64,000 bases of DNA from an uncultured Atopostipes sp. (GTDB lineage Bacteria; Bacillota; Bacilli; Lactobacillales; Carnobacteriaceae_A), in assembly GCA_910588235.1 (NCBI GenBank), contig CAJUOQ010000005.1, forward strand, positions 4,493-68,492. The letters run 5' to 3'. Shown one piece after another: positions 1 through 9,092 of this stretch (position 1 is its first letter; every line of letters starts with the position of its first letter). The notes below the pieces were generated by a model that was not told where the DNA came from, made no database searches, and saw only the letters and a list, made by a program, of their open reading frames with translations. A program made the position numbers and the translations under genes.

Positions 1-1
1 T

Positions 2-100
2 GTTGAAGATGTTGAAGACAAAGCTTCATCATACTTTAACGTTGCTGGAGACAAAATCGAAGATGCAGCAGATGATGTAAAAGATAAAGTGAAAAAATAA
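2..100 (+). CDS. C-terminal end of a YtxH-like protein (partial)
   Basis: The window opens inside a reading frame whose last 32 codons read as a lysine- and aspartate-rich amphipathic segment ending DDVKDKVKK, followed by TAA at 98-100. Such alternating charged tails are typical of YtxH-domain general stress proteins, which often sit beside pepQ/ccpA in Lactobacillales. The N-terminal membrane segment that would confirm this lies outside the window, so the family call is an inference from the tail and the neighbourhood. A terminator follows directly. Confidence 0.55.
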   Translation, partial: VEDVEDKASSYFNVAGDKIEDAADDVKDKVKK

Positions 101-120
101 TAATATACATGAATAAAAAA

Positions 121-147
121 GAGGCTGAAACTTCAGCCTCTTTTTTT
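121..147. terminator. Bidirectional rho-independent terminator
   Basis: An 8-bp stem (GAGGCTGA / TCAGCCTC) with a short loop is followed by seven T and preceded by an A run. It can therefore end both the upstream plus-strand gene and the convergent pepQ. Confidence 0.85.
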
Positions 148-148
148 G

Positions 149-1255
149 TTATCGGTAAATTGTTGCTAACTCTTTATCCATCGAAGTGAAAGGTTGACAA
201 CCTTCCTCAGTCACATAAACGCAATCTTCAACACGAACCCCAACTTCTCCGGGGACATAAATACCAGGTTCAATAGAGAAACACATACCAGGTTCTAAAA
301 TCGTTTCATTTGAGCCGTGGATACTTGGGAATTCATGAGCCGTTTTCCCAATGCCATGGCCTAAGCGATGGTTAAAATATTTGCCATAACCTGCATCTTC
401 AATCACTTGACGAGCGATTTGATCTAATTCTCCGGCGCGCATGCCAGGTTTTACAGCTTCTTGAGCAGTCCGTTGAGCGTTTAGAACAACTTCATAAATT
501 TCTTCTTCTTTTTCGCTAATTTCACCAAAAGCAACAGTTCTTGTCGCATCACTTGCATATCCGTTATAGATAACGCCTAAATCAAATAAGACGAACTCAT
601 TTTGCTTTAATTGACGTTCTCCAGGATTTCCATGAGGACTTGCTGCATGATCGCCGAAAAGGACCAGAGTAGAGAAGCTCATTTCAGATACGCCACGTTT
701 TTTCATTTCCATATCAATGATCGCTGCCACTTCTTGTTCAGTAATTCCTTCAACTAAAGAATCCATACCAATCTGTAGTGCTTCGTCTGCTAATTCTCCA
801 GCAATGATCATTTTATCAATTTCATCTTGTGTTTTTACCACGCGCATTTGATCGATAAAAGGTCCAATATCTTCGAAATTCGTTGTATTAAATGCTTCTT
901 GTAATTGGTGATAACGGGCCACTGTTAAGGAAGCCTCATCCGTACAAACTAAATTTATTTCTTCTATTCTTTCAAAGGTCTTTTCTGAAATAATGCCCCA
1001 AGGATTTTCTTCATCCCTGTATGTATAAACATTTTCAACGTTTGATTGCTCTCTAGCTTCTTCTTTTTCTAAAGAAGGGACAAATAGAAAGTCATCACTT
1101 TGAGTCACGATGTAAGCGACAATCCGCTCATGGGGGTTACTTTCAAAATTTGTAAAGTAGGCCACTGTATTAGGATTATCTAAATAAACCACATCAATCT
1201 GTTCTGAAGCCATATAATCTTGTAATTGCATCCGTTTCTTATTCACTTTGGTCAC
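149..1255 (-). CDS. pepQ: Xaa-Pro dipeptidase PepQ (M24B metallopeptidase)
   Basis: Cytoplasmic prolidase that splits Xaa-Pro dipeptides, completing the breakdown of proline-rich peptides. The 368 residues have the family's usual length: a creatinase-like N-terminal domain (about 1-125) and a C-terminal pita-bread catalytic domain. The metal-binding signatures are visible: FDLGV and SDATRT (two Asp ligands), GHGIG (His), SIEPGIY (Glu) and VRVEDCV (Glu). The gene is divergent from ccpA across a 201-bp region. The same pairing is known from other lactobacilli, where CcpA influences both genes. A -10-like TATACT lies on the minus strand at 1278-1283. A second M24 paralogue occurs at 16855. Family assignment is firm. 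Confidence 0.93.
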   Translation of the reverse strand: MTKVNKKRMQLQDYMASEQIDVVYLDNPNTVAYFTNFESNPHERIVAYIVTQSDDFLFVPSLEKEEAREQSNVENVYTYRDEENPWGIISEKTFERIEEINLVCTDEASLTVARYHQLQEAFNTTNFEDIGPFIDQMRVVKTQDEIDKMIIAGELADEALQIGMDSLVEGITEQEVAAIIDMEMKKRGVSEMSFSTLVLFGDHAASPHGNPGERQLKQNEFVLFDLGVIYNGYASDATRTVAFGEISEKEEEIYEVVLNAQRTAQEAVKPGMRAGELDQIARQVIEDAGYGKYFNHRLGHGIGKTAHEFPSIHGSNETILEPGMCFSIEPGIYVPGEVGVRVEDCVYVTEEGCQPFTSMDKELATIYR

Positions 1256-1328
1256 TCCTTATAAAATCTCTAAAAACAGTATAACACGTTTCTAAAGTCT
1301 TGCTTGATGTAAGATTTTTCTCATCTTT

Positions 1329-1384
1329 TGAAAATATTTTCATTTTGAGGATGAAAGCGATTAAAATGATTGAAAATATTTTCA
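1329..1384. promoter_or_regulatory. Two identical 14-bp palindromes around a cre-like site, pepQ-ccpA intergenic region
   Basis: The perfect palindrome TGAAAATATTTTCA occurs at 1329-1342 and again at 1371-1384. The start-to-start distance is 42 bp, about four helical turns. Between them, at 1351-1365, lies ATGAAAGCGATTAAA, which matches the cre consensus WTGNAANCGNWNNCW except at the conserved C near its end. The layout suggests two operators on the same DNA face that could form a loop, with CcpA autoregulation in the middle. The protein binding the A/T-centred palindromes is unknown; LacI-family operators usually have a central CG. Confidence 0.6.
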
Positions 1385-1456
1385 TACTCTGTTAAAGTAT
1401 AGAATGCAAAGATTATGAAATAAAACTTAATATGAAAATAGAAATGAGGATGTATA

Positions 1457-2461
1457 ATGGCAAAACAAACCGTTACCATTTATGATGTTGCTCGAGAAGC
1501 GGGCGTATCAATGGCTACTGTGTCTCGAGTTGTCAACGGAAACCCGAATGTTAAACCTTCAACCCGAAAAAAAGTGTCAGATGTTATTGACCGATTAAAA
1601 TACCGTCCAAATGCTGTGGCACGAGGACTAGCTAGTAAAAAAACAACGACGGTGGGTGTTATTATACCTGACGTTACAAACTTATACTTTTCATCATTAG
1701 CTCGTGGGATTGATGATATCGCATCTATGTATAACTACAACATTATCTTAACGAACTCAGATGGTGATGTTGAAAAGGAAAAGAAAGTACTCAATACAGT
1801 ATTAGCACAACAAGTTGATGGCGTTATTTTTATGGGCCATCAATTAAATGAAGAAGTAAAAGAAGAAATTTCGCTTACAGATACACCTGTTGTCTTAGCG
1901 GGAACAGTCGATGATGAAAATGAATTACCAAATATTATCATTGATTATCATCAAGCGACCATCGATTCAACAAAATTATTAGTTGATAACGGTAATGAAA
2001 AAATTGCTTTAATTGGCTTAGACATCGATGCTGAGAAACAACAAGAAAGTACTGCAGGATACAAAGAAGCTCTAGAAGATTCAAATCTTTCTTTCGATGA
2101 ATCCCTTGTAATTAAAGTGGCTCCAAATCGTAATTTCTCAGAAGAAATTGATTTAGCTTCTCAAGTACTAGATAAAGGTGTAACGGCTGCAGTCGTTGAA
2201 GATGACCGTTTAGCGATTTTATTATTAAATCAATTAATTGAACGGGGTGTGGATGTTCCTGAAGATTTTGAAATTATTTCTTCTAACAATTCACCATTAA
2301 TTGATATTTCAAGACCGAAAATCACAACAGTCACACAACCACTATATGACTTAGGGGCTGTGGCTATGCGATTACTAACCAAATTAATGAATGAAGAAGA
2401 AGCAGATGATTTACACATTATCTTGCCTCATAGTATTAGTGAAAATGGTACAACAAAATAA
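1457..2461 (+). CDS. ccpA: Catabolite control protein A (LacI/GalR family)
   Basis: Global carbon regulator. With HPr phosphorylated on Ser46 it binds cre sites and represses or activates catabolic genes. The 334 residues begin with a LacI-type helix-turn-helix (VTIYDVAREAGVSMATVSR, about 6-24) and the hinge helix region RPNAVARGLASKKTTTVGVI that inserts into the cre minor groove. A periplasmic-binding-protein-like core follows. Start ATG follows a GAGGATG ribosome site. Its own upstream region holds a cre-like element and two palindromes. Length, hinge and the divergent pepQ neighbour support ccpA rather than another LacI member. Confidence 0.93.
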   Translation: MAKQTVTIYDVAREAGVSMATVSRVVNGNPNVKPSTRKKVSDVIDRLKYRPNAVARGLASKKTTTVGVIIPDVTNLYFSSLARGIDDIASMYNYNIILTNSDGDVEKEKKVLNTVLAQQVDGVIFMGHQLNEEVKEEISLTDTPVVLAGTVDDENELPNIIIDYHQATIDSTKLLVDNGNEKIALIGLDIDAEKQQESTAGYKEALEDSNLSFDESLVIKVAPNRNFSEEIDLASQVLDKGVTAAVVEDDRLAILLLNQLIERGVDVPEDFEIISSNNSPLIDISRPKITTVTQPLYDLGAVAMRLLTKLMNEEEADDLHIILPHSISENGTTK

Positions 2462-2477
2462 AGTTAACCAAATAAAA

Positions 2478-2512
2478 AATGTAGGCTCAATTTTGTGAGC
2501 CTACATTTTTTT
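2478..2512. terminator. Bidirectional terminator between ccpA and the PBP gene
   Basis: A 12-bp perfect stem (AATGTAGGCTCA / TGAGCCTACATT), a 6-nt loop, an A run before and a T run after. It serves ccpA and the convergent PBP gene. Confidence 0.9.
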
Positions 2513-2522
2513 GTGCTTTTAA

Positions 2523-4949
2523 TTATTCATCATCATCATTGTCCTCGTCGTCATCATCGCTATTGTCAGAACTTTCATAATTTTTCCAGAATTCTTCCAG
2601 TTCTTCAGATTTAGCACCTATCGAAAAGTCATAAGTAGTGGTTCCTGGAATATTATCTTTTCTGAATAACTCTTTTTTCGTCTGTCCGTCTGCTTTTACT
2701 TTTTGATCATTTGGTAATGTTACAGTCCCTGATTTCATCCCTGTATCTTCTAGTACAGAATCTTCTGTCACACTATCATCAGCAGGTGGTTGGACTGTTT
2801 CATTTAATCCAAGGGCTTCAGGCTGAACACTGTGGACAGCATTCATAATATTCGCCCAATTTCGTAAATTTCGTTGCGCAGGGCTCATCCCATCGACTGA
2901 TTCTAAAGTCAAGTTTTGACCATAGCCCATCCAAGTTGTAAAGGAGAGGCGAGGAGTGACTCCCGCATACCAAACATCTGTGGTGTCATTGGTGGTTCCG
3001 GTTTTTGAAGCTAAATCGACTTCAAAGTTTAATTGATCAGGAATCGACTCAGCAGTACCTGCTGAAGTGGTGACATCTCTTAAAATATCATAGAGTAAAT
3101 AATTAGCTGATTCTGGCCACACACGTACAGGATCTTGTTCATGTTGATAGATAACTTCACCGTTTGTTTGTTCGATGCGCTCAATAACATAAGGGCGATT
3201 AAAGACTCCTTGATTTCCAATAGCAGCATAAGCACCAGCTACTTCTGTTGGCGTAGGGCCACCACTATATCCACCAAGTGAAGTCGAAGCGTTGTGAAAT
3301 TCATCATCTGAAATAGCCTCAGGACCGATCCCTAAAGTACGAACATAAGAGGAAGGATCAATTCCATTTTCCATCATGGCTAAATATATTTTAGTATTCG
3401 GAATATTTTGCGAGATGGCTAACCAGCGTCTCACATCTCCCCATTCGTTGGTTGTACGACCCACATTACTAATATTATGTGTACTATTTCCACTTGGTAC
3501 AATCAGTTCTGTATCGGGCACAATGGTTGCTGGAGTTATAAAATTCTCAGCTAATGCAGGCCCATACGTGAGAATCGGTTTAATAGCAGAACCAGTTCCT
3601 CGACGAGAGTCAAAAGCAATATTAAATTCTGAATAGTCATAATCGCGTCCTCCAATAAATGAAAGTACACGACCTGTTTCATTATCGATCATCGTTCCAC
3701 CTATTTGTACAGGGTATTCCGTTGTATGAGTTTCACCATTCTCATCGGTAGATGTCACAGTTTTCGCATGACCAAATGAGTTTTGGATTTCGCTGACACG
3801 CTGTTCAACCGCATGATGAATGTCTGGATCAATCGTACTATGGATCTCATAACCGCCATTTCTCATTTCCGCATCGGCTTCTTCAAAATACTGGTCTTTT
3901 AGTTCAGGATCATCTGCTAACTGTTCATTTGTAATTTCATCTTCGCGCAACATCTGCTGCATAATAATTTCACGAGCTTCTCTTTCTACTAAGTCATAAA
4001 CATAAGAGCGTGAAGGGTCTTGTTTTTCTTCTCCAGAATGATGTAAAAAATCTGCTGAGATATCATAATTGATGGCTTCTTCATAAGAAGGTTGATCAAT
4101 GTAACCTTCACGGTATAAGCTATAAAGGACTTGCTTTTGACGATTTAAACCAGCACTCAAGTCTTCTTTGACTTGGCCATGTTGTGTGTAAGGGCTATAA
4201 GCAATAGGACTTTGAGGCAGCCCCGCTAAAAAGGCAGCTTGTGGTAAGTTAACATCAGAAGCAGGGACGCCAAATATTCCTAGTGCGGCTTCTTCAATTC
4301 CCGCAATATTTTGACCATTATTATTTCTACCAAAAGGTGAAATATTCATGTAAGCTTCGATAATTTCCTCTTTTTCAAATTCATTTTCTAAATGTAAGGC
4401 GTATAATATCTCGATCGCTTTTCTGGAATGCGTGACTTCAGCACTTAAAATCTGCTGTTTAATTAATTGTTGGGTAAGGGTTGAACCTCCAGAAACTTGA
4501 GAAGCTCCTGAGACTTCTTGGATTCCAGCACGAATTATTGCTTTTGGAACAATCCCTTCATGTTCTTGAAAATTTTCATCTTCAGTAGCAATGATCGCAT
4601 CTAAGATGAAGGGAGAGATATTATCAATAGAAATCGGGGTTCGAATTAAATCTACTCGCAAATTACTAATGGGACTATTGTCTGCATAATATAAGGTAGA
4701 TTTTTTATTGTAATCTTGTATTTGAGCTTTCATCTCGTCATGAGTAGGAATCGGGGCATCTTCAACCAATGAAGCAAAATATCCAAGGGCTGAACCACCT
4801 GCCAGCGCTCCCAATACCAATAATAGAAGTAAGGCAACTCCTATCATTCCTTTCATTACGCGATAAAAAATATCAAAGTAATATTCAAATTTAATTATAA
4901 AATTTTTAAACGTTTCTTTATTGTTACTCGAAGAATTCTTTGAACTCAT
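2523..4949 (-). CDS. Class A penicillin-binding protein (PBP1 family, bifunctional)
   Basis: Membrane-anchored peptidoglycan synthase that polymerises lipid II and crosslinks the stem peptides. It has 808 residues. A single transmembrane segment lies at about 35-58. The GT51 glycosyltransferase domain contains ATEDENF (catalytic Glu123) and GGSTLTQQLIKQ (about 154-165). The transpeptidase domain has SAIK with nucleophile Ser454, SQN at 513-515 and KTGT at 649-652. All key motifs are intact. The protein ends in an unusual highly acidic Asp/Glu/Ser tail. The gene is convergent with ccpA and monocistronic. Which numbered PBP it matches (1A, 1B, 2A) cannot be settled from motifs alone. Confidence 0.92.
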   Translation of the reverse strand: MSSKNSSSNNKETFKNFIIKFEYYFDIFYRVMKGMIGVALLLLLVLGALAGGSALGYFASLVEDAPIPTHDEMKAQIQDYNKKSTLYYADNSPISNLRVDLIRTPISIDNISPFILDAIIATEDENFQEHEGIVPKAIIRAGIQEVSGASQVSGGSTLTQQLIKQQILSAEVTHSRKAIEILYALHLENEFEKEEIIEAYMNISPFGRNNNGQNIAGIEEAALGIFGVPASDVNLPQAAFLAGLPQSPIAYSPYTQHGQVKEDLSAGLNRQKQVLYSLYREGYIDQPSYEEAINYDISADFLHHSGEEKQDPSRSYVYDLVEREAREIIMQQMLREDEITNEQLADDPELKDQYFEEADAEMRNGGYEIHSTIDPDIHHAVEQRVSEIQNSFGHAKTVTSTDENGETHTTEYPVQIGGTMIDNETGRVLSFIGGRDYDYSEFNIAFDSRRGTGSAIKPILTYGPALAENFITPATIVPDTELIVPSGNSTHNISNVGRTTNEWGDVRRWLAISQNIPNTKIYLAMMENGIDPSSYVRTLGIGPEAISDDEFHNASTSLGGYSGGPTPTEVAGAYAAIGNQGVFNRPYVIERIEQTNGEVIYQHEQDPVRVWPESANYLLYDILRDVTTSAGTAESIPDQLNFEVDLASKTGTTNDTTDVWYAGVTPRLSFTTWMGYGQNLTLESVDGMSPAQRNLRNWANIMNAVHSVQPEALGLNETVQPPADDSVTEDSVLEDTGMKSGTVTLPNDQKVKADGQTKKELFRKDNIPGTTTYDFSIGAKSEELEEFWKNYESSDNSDDDDEDNDDDE

Positions 4950-5410
4950 CTCTGCAGCCTCCTGTTTCAGTCTTTAGAATAATATAAATATAAATCTAGA
5001 ATAAAATTTAATAAATGTAAATCATGGCTTACAATTATAGCAAATTGAAGGTCTATTAGCAAAACCGCTAATAACAAGAATTAGTGGTGAATGAATCGTT
5101 AGCCGATGATCTCCTTTAAGCGAGTAACCGCTAAAAAATCAGAGGGGCTTCTTCTATAAAAATGAAGGATATAGGTTAATTTATCGCTAACAAAGATTCA
5201 TATTAAGATAAATAATATATAGGAGAAACATGTAAAAGTGCGAAGAAAAGAGAGTTTATTACAATTTTTCTTGTCAATTGTAATATTGTTGATACAGGAT
5301 GATAATATACAAGTGCTATACTCTCTGTGTCGAGAAAATTAAAAAGAATATTATGTCATCTTATTTATATTATATTACATTACATAAATTATTTTCTGGA
5401 GGTACTACTT
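4950..5410. other. 461-bp intergenic region with a promoter near its right end
   Basis: No reading frame with a credible ribosome site is present. The left part (about 5040-5180) is rich in short CGCTAA/TTAGCG words in both orientations, giving several weak inverted repeats. Parts resemble the ATCGGCTA and TTCACC words of the 41-bp repeats at 10438, but I cannot align it convincingly. The right part carries the promoter and leader of the NlpC/P60 gene. Confidence 0.5.
5258..5306 (+). promoter_or_regulatory. Promoter of the NlpC/P60 gene overlapped by a 9-9-9 inverted repeat
   Basis: ATTACAATT (5258-5266) and AATTGTAAT (5276-5284) are perfect inverted arms separated by 9 nt. The right arm contains a -35-like TTGTAA (5278-5283). 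This is followed 17 nt later by GATAAT (5301-5306). Overlap of the palindrome with the -35 suggests an operator. The regulator is not identifiable; WalR control of such hydrolases is known in related bacteria, but the WalR direct-repeat pattern is not evident. Confidence 0.5.
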
Positions 5411-6916
5411 TTGAAAAAAAGAATTTTAAATGCCGCATTAACTTGTACAGTGTTAGGTTCATCCTTATTGGGAGCAACTCCCGTATTGGCAAATGACTAT
5501 GATACACAAATCGAACAAGCAGAACAAAAGGCAGTAGAAAACGATCAAGCAGCAGATGGTTTAGACGCAATTATTAATCAATTATCAAATGAAGTGACAT
5601 CTACACAAGAAGCATTAAATGGTTTAAATAGTGAAATTGAAAGAAACGAAGCAGCATTAGATACTGCTTTAAACGACTTAGAAACAGCGAATCAAGAGAT
5701 GGAAACATTACTTGAAGAAATTGCTGTATTAGAAAAGAATATTGAAAACCGTTCGGCTAAATTAGAAGATCAAGCTCGAACTGTTCAAGTTAGTGGGAAC
5801 CCCGCAAATTACTTCGAATTTATTTTAGATTCAGATTCACTTACCGATGTTATCGGACGAATTGATATCGTTACGAATTTAGTCCGTTCAAGCAATAGTA
5901 TGATCGAAGATCAAATAAAAGATCAAGAAGCTGTTCAAGAGAAAACAGAAGAAACAGAACGTAAAATCGTTCAACAAAACGCGTTAGCCGGCGAATTAGA
6001 AAAAACTTCTGAAGAATTAGAGGTTCAAAAAGTATCTCAAACAGCGCTTGTTGCTCAATTAGAATTGGATAAAAATAGTGCAGAAAGTGATAGAGAAGCA
6101 CTTCTAGCACAGCGTAATTCGGCATTAGAGCAAATAGAGGTTCTAAATGGAGAACGTGAAGCTGTACGAATCGCTGCTGAAGAAGCAGAAGCTGAACGTG
6201 CCGAACAAGAAGCAGCAGCTGAAGCAGAGGCTGAGGCAACAGCGCAAGAAGTAGAAGAACCAGAAGAAACACAAGTAGCGCAAGCTGAAACAGAAACACC
6301 AGAAGAAACGCAACAACCTCAAGAAACACAAGAAAATACGGTTGAAACAGCATCTGTTTCACCAGCCTCTTCAAGTAGAGAACGTAATGAAACACCAGCA
6401 ACTAGAGAAACAAGTAGCAACCAAGGAAATAATGGCGGTTCAAATAATGGATCAAATAACAGTTCTAATAGAGGTTCAAATGGCGGGAACTCAAATAATA
6501 CATCAACACCTGCTCCAAAACCAAAAGAAGAACCTAAGCCAGATCCAAAACCTCAAGCACCTGTTTCCTCAGGCAATGTATTTTCAATTGGTGAACAATA
6601 TATGGGAACTCCATATTCATGGGGAGGAACATCTCCAGGTGGATTTGACTGTTCAGGCTTTACGCAATATGTTTTTGCTAAAGCTGGAAAATCGCTTCCT
6701 AGAAACTCTGCCGCACAATATGCAGGCGCAACAAAAGTTTCTAACCCGCAAGCAGGAGACTTAGTCTTCTTCGGTAGAGGATCTGTTACACACGTAGGTA
6801 TCTATGCAGGTGGCGGACGATTCCTCGGTGCCCAAACCTCAACAGGTGTCGCTTACACAACGGTAGACGAATTTAGTACTTATGGAGCACCTTTAATCGG
6901 GTATGGACGTTATTAA
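5411..6916 (+). CDS. Secreted NlpC/P60 peptidoglycan endopeptidase with coiled-coil N-terminus (PcsB-like)
   Basis: Secreted cell-wall hydrolase, probably a D,L-endopeptidase acting in septum splitting. The start is TTG at 5411, 8 nt after TGGAGG. This gives a clean signal peptide (MKKRILNAAL...ATPVLAND) and 501 residues; a longer in-frame start at 5327 lacks a ribosome site and spoils the signal. Order of parts: signal peptide 1-27; coiled coil about 30-265, as in PcsB/CwlO; Glu/Ala/Gln-rich then Asn/Ser/Gly- and Pro/Lys-rich linkers to about 390; C-terminal NlpC/P60 domain with Cys414 (DCSGF) and His461 (THVGIY). PcsB itself ends in a CHAP domain, so this resembles the P60 or Usp45-like branch. 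A rho-independent terminator follows. Confidence 0.88.
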   Translation: MKKRILNAALTCTVLGSSLLGATPVLANDYDTQIEQAEQKAVENDQAADGLDAIINQLSNEVTSTQEALNGLNSEIERNEAALDTALNDLETANQEMETLLEEIAVLEKNIENRSAKLEDQARTVQVSGNPANYFEFILDSDSLTDVIGRIDIVTNLVRSSNSMIEDQIKDQEAVQEKTEETERKIVQQNALAGELEKTSEELEVQKVSQTALVAQLELDKNSAESDREALLAQRNSALEQIEVLNGEREAVRIAAEEAEAERAEQEAAAEAEAEATAQEVEEPEETQVAQAETETPEETQQPQETQENTVETASVSPASSSRERNETPATRETSSNQGNNGGSNNGSNNSSNRGSNGGNSNNTSTPAPKPKEEPKPDPKPQAPVSSGNVFSIGEQYMGTPYSWGGTSPGGFDCSGFTQYVFAKAGKSLPRNSAAQYAGATKVSNPQAGDLVFFGRGSVTHVGIYAGGGRFLGAQTSTGVAYTTVDEFSTYGAPLIGYGRY

Positions 6917-6944
6917 TTTTAAAAAAATAAATAAAACAAAAAAT

Positions 6945-6975
6945 TCCGGTAGATCATAGGATCTATCGGATTTTT
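6945..6975 (+). terminator. Terminator of the NlpC/P60 gene
   Basis: An 11-bp stem with one G-T pair (TCCGGTAGATC / GATCTATCGGA), loop ATAG, followed by TTTTT. Confidence 0.85.
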
Positions 6976-7110
6976 AATATTTAAGAAAGAATAAAATAAA
7001 GGATGAATATTTGGAACGATGGTTTAATGGACCTGTTCGTGTGGGGAAGATGAGAACCTTCAAACCTGATAGTTATCATGGCCAAAAATAGAAGATGTAA
7101 ATAGATGAAA

Positions 7111-7145
7111 AACAGGTCACAGACTTAAAAAGCTGTAACCTGTTT
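7111..7145. terminator. Terminator at the end of pepF, usable in both directions
   Basis: AACAGGTCACAG (7111-7122) pairs with CTGTAACCTGTT (7133-7144) apart from one mismatch. T runs follow on both strands. It lies just beyond the stop of the convergent pepF. The stretch 6976-7110 before it holds nothing I can recognise. Confidence 0.75.
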
Positions 7146-7171
7146 TTCTAGTATTTTTAGAGGAAATAATA

Positions 7172-8977
7172 CTAAAGATATTTTTCAGTTAGTGTCAAAA
7201 ATTCTTCCACATCCGCATGTACTTGATCGATTGCTTTTTGCCAGAAATCAGATTGGGTTAAGTCAACCTTTAGATGTTTCGCGGCTAAATCTTCTGTCGA
7301 CATATTAGCCGTATCTCTCAATAACGCAATATATTCATCTTCAAAAGAAGCATCTGATTCAAGTGCTTGACCGTAAACGCCGAGACTAAAAAAGTAGCCA
7401 AATGTATAAGGGAAATTATAGAAAGGGACTCCTGTATTGAAAAAGTGGAGTTTAGCTGCCCAAAACATTGGATGGTACGTTTCAAGCGCATTTTCATAAG
7501 CTTCTTTTTGCGCTGCAAGCATTAACTCAGATAAACGCTCAGCAGACACGACGCCTTCCTTTCTTTCTGTATAAAAAGCTTTTTCAAAAAGATAGCGAGC
7601 ATGAATATTCATCATCATGGTAACACCACGGGATATTTTTTCATCGAGTAACTGAATCTTTTCAGCTTCTGAATCAGCATTGGCGATAGTGGCATCCGAG
7701 ACAACTAATTCGGCAAAGGTTGAAGCAGTTTCGGCTACATTCATCGCATAGCTTTGATTTAAAGTCGGTAAATCTCGTAAAACTGAACTATGAAAAGCGT
7801 GACCTAATTCGTGGGCGAGAGTTGAAACATTGTCGGAACTGCCTGAAAAGGTCATGAAAATCCGTGATTGTTCAGATTCAGGAAGGTTTGCACAATAGCC
7901 ACCTGGACGTTTTCCAGGGCGGTCTTCAGCTTCAATCCACTGCTCATCAAAAGCTATTTGAGCGAGACTTGCCATTTTTGGACTAAAAGTTTCAAAGTGA
8001 TCAATAATAAAATCAGCTGCTTCTGTAAACGTATATTTCTTGGCTTCGAAATCACCAACATTCACAGCAGCCGTCACGTCTAACCAACTTAATTGCTTCA
8101 TTCCTAATAATTGTGCTTTACGTTCGAGATACTCAACCATTTTGCCTTTATTTGCTGAAATAGTATCCCACATCGCTGTTAAAGTCTTTTCTTCCATGCG
8201 GTTATATTCAAGAGGTGGTTCCATAAAGTCTTCGATACCATGCGCTTTTTGATCTGTTAAACGGAAACCTGCCAAATGATTCAAAGTATTTGAAAATAAA
8301 TCAGCTTTTTCTTTCCAAGCATTCTCCCAAACTTTTAACATTTCAGCACGTTTTTGAGGATCTTTTTCCGCATTCATCTTATTTTCGGCTTGACCGGCAG
8401 AATAATCAGTCACTTCTCCGTTTTCTTCGAAAGGAACTTGGATTGTAGCCACAAGCTCATTATACATATCGCCCCAACCTTGGAAACCATCAATGGATAA
8501 GTTATTAATTAGAGCTTCTTCTGGCGTAGAGAGAAGTTTTTGCGCTTGGGTACGTATTTCTTTTAGAGGGAAAGCGCTGGTTTTAAAAGGCTCTTGTTCC
8601 AGCATTTTATTAAAATCTTCTTCGGAAATAGCGCTCATTTTCTTCTGAAGGACAACGAGTGTATTGTTGAAATTCTTTGCTAGATTTGCGACGAGGTTCA
8701 AATTAAGACGAGCTTTTGTATCTGTCGTATCGGCAGAAGATAAACCAGAAATAAATGTTCGCGTCTCGCCGATTCCTTTCGTAATCTCTTCACGCATTTT
8801 TAAAATCTCTTCAAGCTGTTGAAAAGTAGGAGCATCTTCCGCAGGTCCCCAATCTTGAACAAGTGTATCGAAAGCAGACAATTGATTTTTGATCGAAGCG
8901 ACTTTTTCATAAAATGCAGGAGAATCACTACCTCCGGGAAAAACACTATTCATATCCCATGTTTCTTGGTAAGTCAT
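7172..8977 (-). CDS. pepF: Oligoendopeptidase F family (M3B zinc metallopeptidase)
   Basis: Cytoplasmic zinc peptidase that cleaves medium-length oligopeptides, feeding the other peptidases in this window. I place the start at ATG 8977 (MTYQETWDMNSVFPGG), 8 nt after GAAAGGA. A start 13 codons earlier lacks a ribosome site. The 601 residues match the family. The zinc motif HELGHAFHS (HExxH) lies about two-thirds along, with the downstream NVAETASTFAEL glutamate helix. The ETWDMNSVFPGG opening is typical of M3B oligoendopeptidases. The gene is monocistronic and flanked by a terminator. Confidence 0.92.
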   Translation of the reverse strand: MTYQETWDMNSVFPGGSDSPAFYEKVASIKNQLSAFDTLVQDWGPAEDAPTFQQLEEILKMREEITKGIGETRTFISGLSSADTTDTKARLNLNLVANLAKNFNNTLVVLQKKMSAISEEDFNKMLEQEPFKTSAFPLKEIRTQAQKLLSTPEEALINNLSIDGFQGWGDMYNELVATIQVPFEENGEVTDYSAGQAENKMNAEKDPQKRAEMLKVWENAWKEKADLFSNTLNHLAGFRLTDQKAHGIEDFMEPPLEYNRMEEKTLTAMWDTISANKGKMVEYLERKAQLLGMKQLSWLDVTAAVNVGDFEAKKYTFTEAADFIIDHFETFSPKMASLAQIAFDEQWIEAEDRPGKRPGGYCANLPESEQSRIFMTFSGSSDNVSTLAHELGHAFHSSVLRDLPTLNQSYAMNVAETASTFAELVVSDATIANADSEAEKIQLLDEKISRGVTMMMNIHARYLFEKAFYTERKEGVVSAERLSELMLAAQKEAYENALETYHPMFWAAKLHFFNTGVPFYNFPYTFGYFFSLGVYGQALESDASFEDEYIALLRDTANMSTEDLAAKHLKVDLTQSDFWQKAIDQVHADVEEFLTLTEKYL

Positions 8978-9092
8978 AAATCCATTCCTTTCATTATTTT
9001 CTAATAATATATTCATTTTACCGAAAAAGATTGTAAAAGACGAATAATTTCAGCTAAAATAAATGAAATATAGAAATAGGATGTTTTAAAGT

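Noticed and set aside
5327..5410. N-terminal extension of the NlpC/P60 protein
   Set aside because: No ribosome site; TTG 5411 has TGGAGG and gives a normal signal peptide.
5871..6401. Minus-strand 176-codon frame opposite the NlpC/P60 coiled coil
   Set aside because: Leu/Phe-rich antisense shadow of a Glu/Ala/Gln-rich coding region.
6976..7110. Possible small RNA between the NlpC/P60 terminator and the pepF terminator
   Set aside because: No promoter and no recognisable RNA structure apart from the pepF terminator.
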